From a virus, in IMG/VR virus record IMGVR_UViG_3300037516_000542, positions 1-21,565 of that record: a DNA stretch of 21,565 nt. One strand, 5' to 3'. Under the pieces are notes generated by a model that saw nothing but the letters and a program-made list of their open reading frames with translations, did not search any database and was not told where the DNA came from. Both the position numbers and the translations under genes were made by a program. The stretch's first letter is position 1. Each line of letters opens with the position of its first letter. Positions 19,528 through 21,565 of the stretch are shown in pieces.

Positions 19528-20358
19528 ATGATTGACGAGCCTGCAAGCAAGTGCCTGGTCTGTGGTAGGGACGCTAAGCGTCTTGCGTGCGTTGATTGTT
19601 ACGTTGTTATGCAACGTCAGCTCAGTGAGATACCTGAATACTATGCGCTTTCCAGTGGCGAATATTGGTCACAAGGTGTCAGCAATGGTGGTGGTGGGAG
19701 CAATGAGCGGTCGTTGGGCTTGCGTGTGGAAGCCCTTGACGCTCGCTCACCACGTAACGCAATCAGTGTGCTTGAGGAATGGGAGCGCGACTGGCGCGAA
19801 ACACTAGACACCTTTGGTAACGATGAGCACGCACTCAGGTCACAACGCTCACGTAAAGCTGGTGAATGGAATCGTGCTGACACACGTGACCTTATGGGCT
19901 TGACCCTCGTTGGTGTGACACGTTTCCTACTCAAGCACCTTGATGCCGCTTGTCAGGAGCACCCTGCCATTGACGTATTCGCTCAGGAAGTGGATCAGGT
20001 GCACAGGCGTATCAAGTCTGCAGCTCGTGAACCTAGTTTGCAGGTGAGCATTATTGAGTGCCCAGCCGATTACAACGACACAATCTGTAAAGCTGAACTG
20101 AAGCTGAATCCTGGTGACATTGAGTGTGCGCGTTGTGGCACGACATGGGATCAGGCAAGGTTGCTGATCGTGGCTAAGTCCGCTGGTAGCAAGACGTGGC
20201 AACCTGCAGGATTAATTAGTGAGCACTTAGGTGTACCGCCTAGCACCTTGTCATCATGGGCGAGGCAAGGCCACGTGAAGCGCAAAGGCACGTCCTATTT
20301 GTGGTCTAGTGTTGTGGCTCATATTGAGTCTCGTGCGACCCGATTTGACAATGCTTGA
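19528..20358 (+). CDS. Zinc-finger/HTH DNA-binding protein (actinophage type)
   Basis: A 276-aa protein of a kind frequent in actinophages. An N-terminal zinc finger (KCLVCGRDAKRLACVDCYV: Cys9, Cys12, Cys21, Cys24), a Gly/Ser-rich loop (about 50-60), helical middle regions (EALDARSPRNAISVLEEWER and RFLLKHLDAACQEHPAIDV), a second zinc site (ECPADYNDTICKAEL plus IECARCGTTW: Cys178, Cys187, Cys200, Cys203), and a C-terminal HTH (about 225-262, PAGLISEHLGVPPSTLSSWA with an RQGHVKRKG wing). Probably a DNA-binding regulator or adaptor; target unknown. GAGGAG before the ATG is a strong ribosome-binding site. Followed by a terminator. Confidence 0.75.
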   Translation: MIDEPASKCLVCGRDAKRLACVDCYVVMQRQLSEIPEYYALSSGEYWSQGVSNGGGGSNERSLGLRVEALDARSPRNAISVLEEWERDWRETLDTFGNDEHALRSQRSRKAGEWNRADTRDLMGLTLVGVTRFLLKHLDAACQEHPAIDVFAQEVDQVHRRIKSAAREPSLQVSIIECPADYNDTICKAELKLNPGDIECARCGTTWDQARLLIVAKSAGSKTWQPAGLISEHLGVPPSTLSSWARQGHVKRKGTSYLWSSVVAHIESRATRFDNA

Positions 20359-20411
20359 CATAGTATGAGACACTAGCGATTGACTACGGGACCACTATGC
20401 GTCCTGTGATC

Positions 20412-20452
20412 ACGAAACCCACTAACCCTCCCCTGAGTTAGTGGGTTTTCGT
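20412..20452 (+). terminator. Intrinsic-type terminator hairpin
   Basis: ACGAAACCCACTAAC (20412-20426) pairs with GTTAGTGGGTTTTCGT (20437-20452) with a 10-nt loop and a one-base bulge. The right arm contains TTTT. It lies 54 nt after the DNA-binding gene and 26 nt before the next start, so it separates the early operon from the 53-aa/gp10-like/HNH operon. Confidence 0.8.
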
Positions 20453-20477
20453 ATGTCTACCTGGTAGGAGGTGGATC

Positions 20478-20639
20478 GTGTTGCCGATTGAAAACAACCG
20501 TTTAGAACTGATAGAGGCGTGGCACTCAGCTGCACTCTCATACAGTCAACGAAAAGACGATGGACTACCCATTGACGGCACACGATCCTACCTTGACTTA
20601 CTCCTAGACGAATACCTTGAATCAGTACGTGGTGCGTGA
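20478..20639 (+). CDS. Hypothetical 53-aa acidic protein
   Basis: A 53-aa protein from GTG 20478: MLPIENNRLELIEAWHSAAL then SYSQRKDDGLPIDGTRSYLD and LLLDEYLESVRGA. It is acidic and largely helical, without Cys or membrane segments. TAGGAGGTGG sits a few nt upstream, one of the strongest ribosome-binding sites in the window. Its TGA overlaps the ATG of the gp10-like gene (TGATG). Not recognised. It may belong to the structural/packaging operon that continues beyond the right edge. Confidence 0.68.
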   Translation: MLPIENNRLELIEAWHSAALSYSQRKDDGLPIDGTRSYLDLLLDEYLESVRGA

Positions 20640-21208
20640 TGGCTGCTAAAAACCTTGTCTACATTGATAAAAAGGGATTGCAACAACTGCAGCGTGCACA
20701 GCAAATGATTGCCAAGACTGCTAACTCTAAAGAGTTGACTAAGCGTCTTAACGCTAAAATCAGGGTGGCTGCTAAGCCCATTGAGACTGACTTGAAGAAA
20801 GCAGCTCGTGACATTGAGTTCAAGAGCACTGCACGTAAAGGCGGTTCACGCGCTAACCGTGGCAGTCGCAAGCTCAAGTCTGGTAAGTGGAAGCAGGCGA
20901 GAAGCCTACGCGCTGAGATGGACTTTGGTATCAAGACCAAAGTATCTAAGAGCGCGTCATCTGCTGGTGTGCGAATACTTGAGAATAATCCTAAGACTGA
21001 AGTCAACCGTATCGCTCGTGCCATTAACAGCAAGGGTCAAGTACGCCACCCTCTGTTTGGTAACAAAGACTACTGGTACATGACCAAGACTGAAAACGGC
21101 AAAGGCTGGTTTGATAAAACTGGCCAAAAGCACATACCTCGTGTGCGTGCTTACGTGAACACCATTGTGCGTGACTTCACCGCTGACCTGGCACGCAAGA
21201 TCAAATGA
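20639..21208 (+). CDS. HK97 gp10-like head-tail/tail completion protein
   Basis: A 189-aa basic protein resembling the HK97-gp10-like family of head-tail joining or tail completion proteins. The N-terminal helix (GLQQLQRAQQMIAKTANSKE) and KPIETDLKKAARDIEFKSTA segment are followed by a basic SRANRGSRKLKSGKWKQARS stretch, then the family-like C-terminal part with GQVRHPLFGNKDYWY (about 138-152) and GWFDKTG (about 160-166). ATG 20639 is preferred over GTG 20636 because it overlaps the previous TGA. The gene would normally sit between head connectors and major tail gene; here it precedes the HNH gene, away from the tail module at the left. The family call is from motif style; a search would settle it. 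Confidence 0.65.
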   Translation: MAAKNLVYIDKKGLQQLQRAQQMIAKTANSKELTKRLNAKIRVAAKPIETDLKKAARDIEFKSTARKGGSRANRGSRKLKSGKWKQARSLRAEMDFGIKTKVSKSASSAGVRILENNPKTEVNRIARAINSKGQVRHPLFGNKDYWYMTKTENGKGWFDKTGQKHIPRVRAYVNTIVRDFTADLARKIK

Positions 21209-21474
21209 GCATCACTTACCGATCGGCTGCATGGAAGCGTGTAGCAGCACAGGTACTGGCTGAGGAAACAATCTGTCACCTGTGTGGTCATCCCATTGAC
21301 TTTGACGCACCAGCTCGCACACGTTACTCACCAAGCGTTGACCACGTGATACCACTTAGTAAGGGTGGAGACATGCTGGCCCGCGAGAATCTACGAGCTG
21401 CGCACTTTGGTTGTAACAGCAGTAAGCGCGAGGGCAGAGGTCTCCAGAAACAGCGCACATCACGCATGTGGTGA
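21205..21474 (+). CDS. HNH endonuclease
   Basis: An 89-aa HNH endonuclease. Zinc knuckle CHLCG (Cys24, Cys27), PSVDHVIPLSKGGD (Asp46, His47), ENLRAAHFGCNSSKR (Asn62, His67, Cys70, Asn71): the full H-N-H pattern with the two structural Cys pairs. Small HNH proteins upstream of terminase genes are required for efficient packaging/cos cleavage in several Gram-positive phages. The ATG overlaps the gp10-like gene stop by ATGA. The sequence that follows ends the window, so the terminase genes would come next. Confidence 0.92.
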   Translation: MSITYRSAAWKRVAAQVLAEETICHLCGHPIDFDAPARTRYSPSVDHVIPLSKGGDMLARENLRAAHFGCNSSKREGRGLQKQRTSRMW

Positions 21475-21510
21475 ACCAAAAAAAAATGCATTAGCACATC
21501 AACCTGACAC

Positions 21511-21540
21511 CTCATGGGGGGTGGGGGTGTGGATCGTGGG
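21511..21540 (+). other. G-rich tract, candidate cos/pac region
   Basis: After the HNH gene the plus strand carries six Gs (21516-21521), T, five Gs (21523-21527), then TGTGG and a further GGG at 21538-21540. G-rich stretches of this type between HNH and terminase genes occur at cohesive-end sites of some Gram-positive and actinobacterial phages. A nine-A run precedes it at 21479-21487. The genome end position cannot be fixed from this window alone, and the tract could also simply be a weak quadruplex-forming spacer. Confidence 0.3.
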
Positions 21541-21565
21541 TGTGATGACGCGCCACCCTGCGCCT

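Noticed and set aside
20345-20377. Twin TTGACA hexamers (20345-20350 and 20355-20360) as a promoter
   Set aside because: No acceptable -10 box occurs 16-18 nt downstream of either, and the first lies within the end of a coding gene.
21545-21565. ATG at 21545 (MTRHPAP...) as the start of a small terminase gene
   Set aside because: Only seven codons are visible and there is no good Shine-Dalgarno. Possible from synteny but not supportable here.
1-21565. tRNA genes, CRISPR arrays, insertion sequences, integrase or attachment sites
   Set aside because: I looked for cloverleaf-like arms, regularly spaced direct repeats, transposase motifs and recombinase motifs and saw none. A tRNA scan would be needed to exclude a degenerate tRNA.

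Overview
The window is part of a tailed-phage (siphovirus) genome or prophage, very probably infecting an actinobacterium. Direct evidence is a tail module (major tail protein, a tail-assembly chaperone pair with a canonical -1 slippery heptamer, a tape measure protein, one large minor tail protein), a lysis module, a replication/recombination module and an HNH gene at the far end. The actinobacterial host is inferred from a WhiB-type Fe-S regulator, a lytic-transglycosylase domain of the actinobacterial type, a VanY/M15-like endolysin with a C-terminal peptidoglycan-binding domain, and small zinc-ribbon/HTH proteins of actinophage type. Base composition looks moderate by eye, not GC-rich, so a low-GC actinobacterium such as a freshwater lineage is plausible. 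No integrase, large terminase, portal or capsid gene is present. The left edge cuts the major tail gene and the right edge stops after the HNH gene, so the terminase/head module lies outside.

Layout. 1-5546: tail genes, rightward. 5549-6844: two holin-like membrane proteins, separated by a strongly structured intergenic region, then the endolysin. 6874-9719: rightward accessory genes (small HTH-like protein, DEDDy exonuclease with zinc ribbon, HExxH metalloprotease-like protein, PP-loop enzyme, membrane protein, zinc ribbon, DUF6378-type protein), closed by a long hairpin with a T-tract at 9733-9783. 9795-11858: eight leftward small genes (ribbon-helix-helix, zinc ribbons including an FmdB-type protein, and unknowns), driven from a divergent control region at 11859-12144 that has a promoter/operator on each side and repeated CTAGGCAC motifs. 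12145-15850: rightward early operon (small proteins, WhiB, RecB/Cas4-like nuclease, C5 cytosine methyltransferase, zinc-ribbon protein, OB-fold-like protein). 16035-18993: primase-polymerase and helicase in two overlapping frames, three very small proteins, RusA resolvase. 18986-20358: membrane-anchored lytic transglycosylase and a zinc-finger/HTH DNA-binding protein, ending at a terminator. 20478-21474: a 53-aa protein, an HK97-gp10-like protein and the HNH endonuclease, followed by a G-rich tract that may be the packaging end.

How the genes fit together. The early rightward operon supplies regulation (WhiB), recombination or end-processing (RecB-like nuclease, RusA), replication (PrimPol/helicase, OB-fold-like protein) and self-methylation (C5 methyltransferase). 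The late operon builds the tail and lyses the cell. The leftward cassette looks like an early accessory/regulatory block. Points most worth a second look: the PrimPol-helicase reading-frame break, the pseudoknot-prone RNA between the two holin-like genes, a second cell-wall enzyme in the replication region, the gp10-like gene away from the tail module, the palindrome on a promoter inside the small gene at 18175, and the strand-composition switch between the late and early rightward genes.
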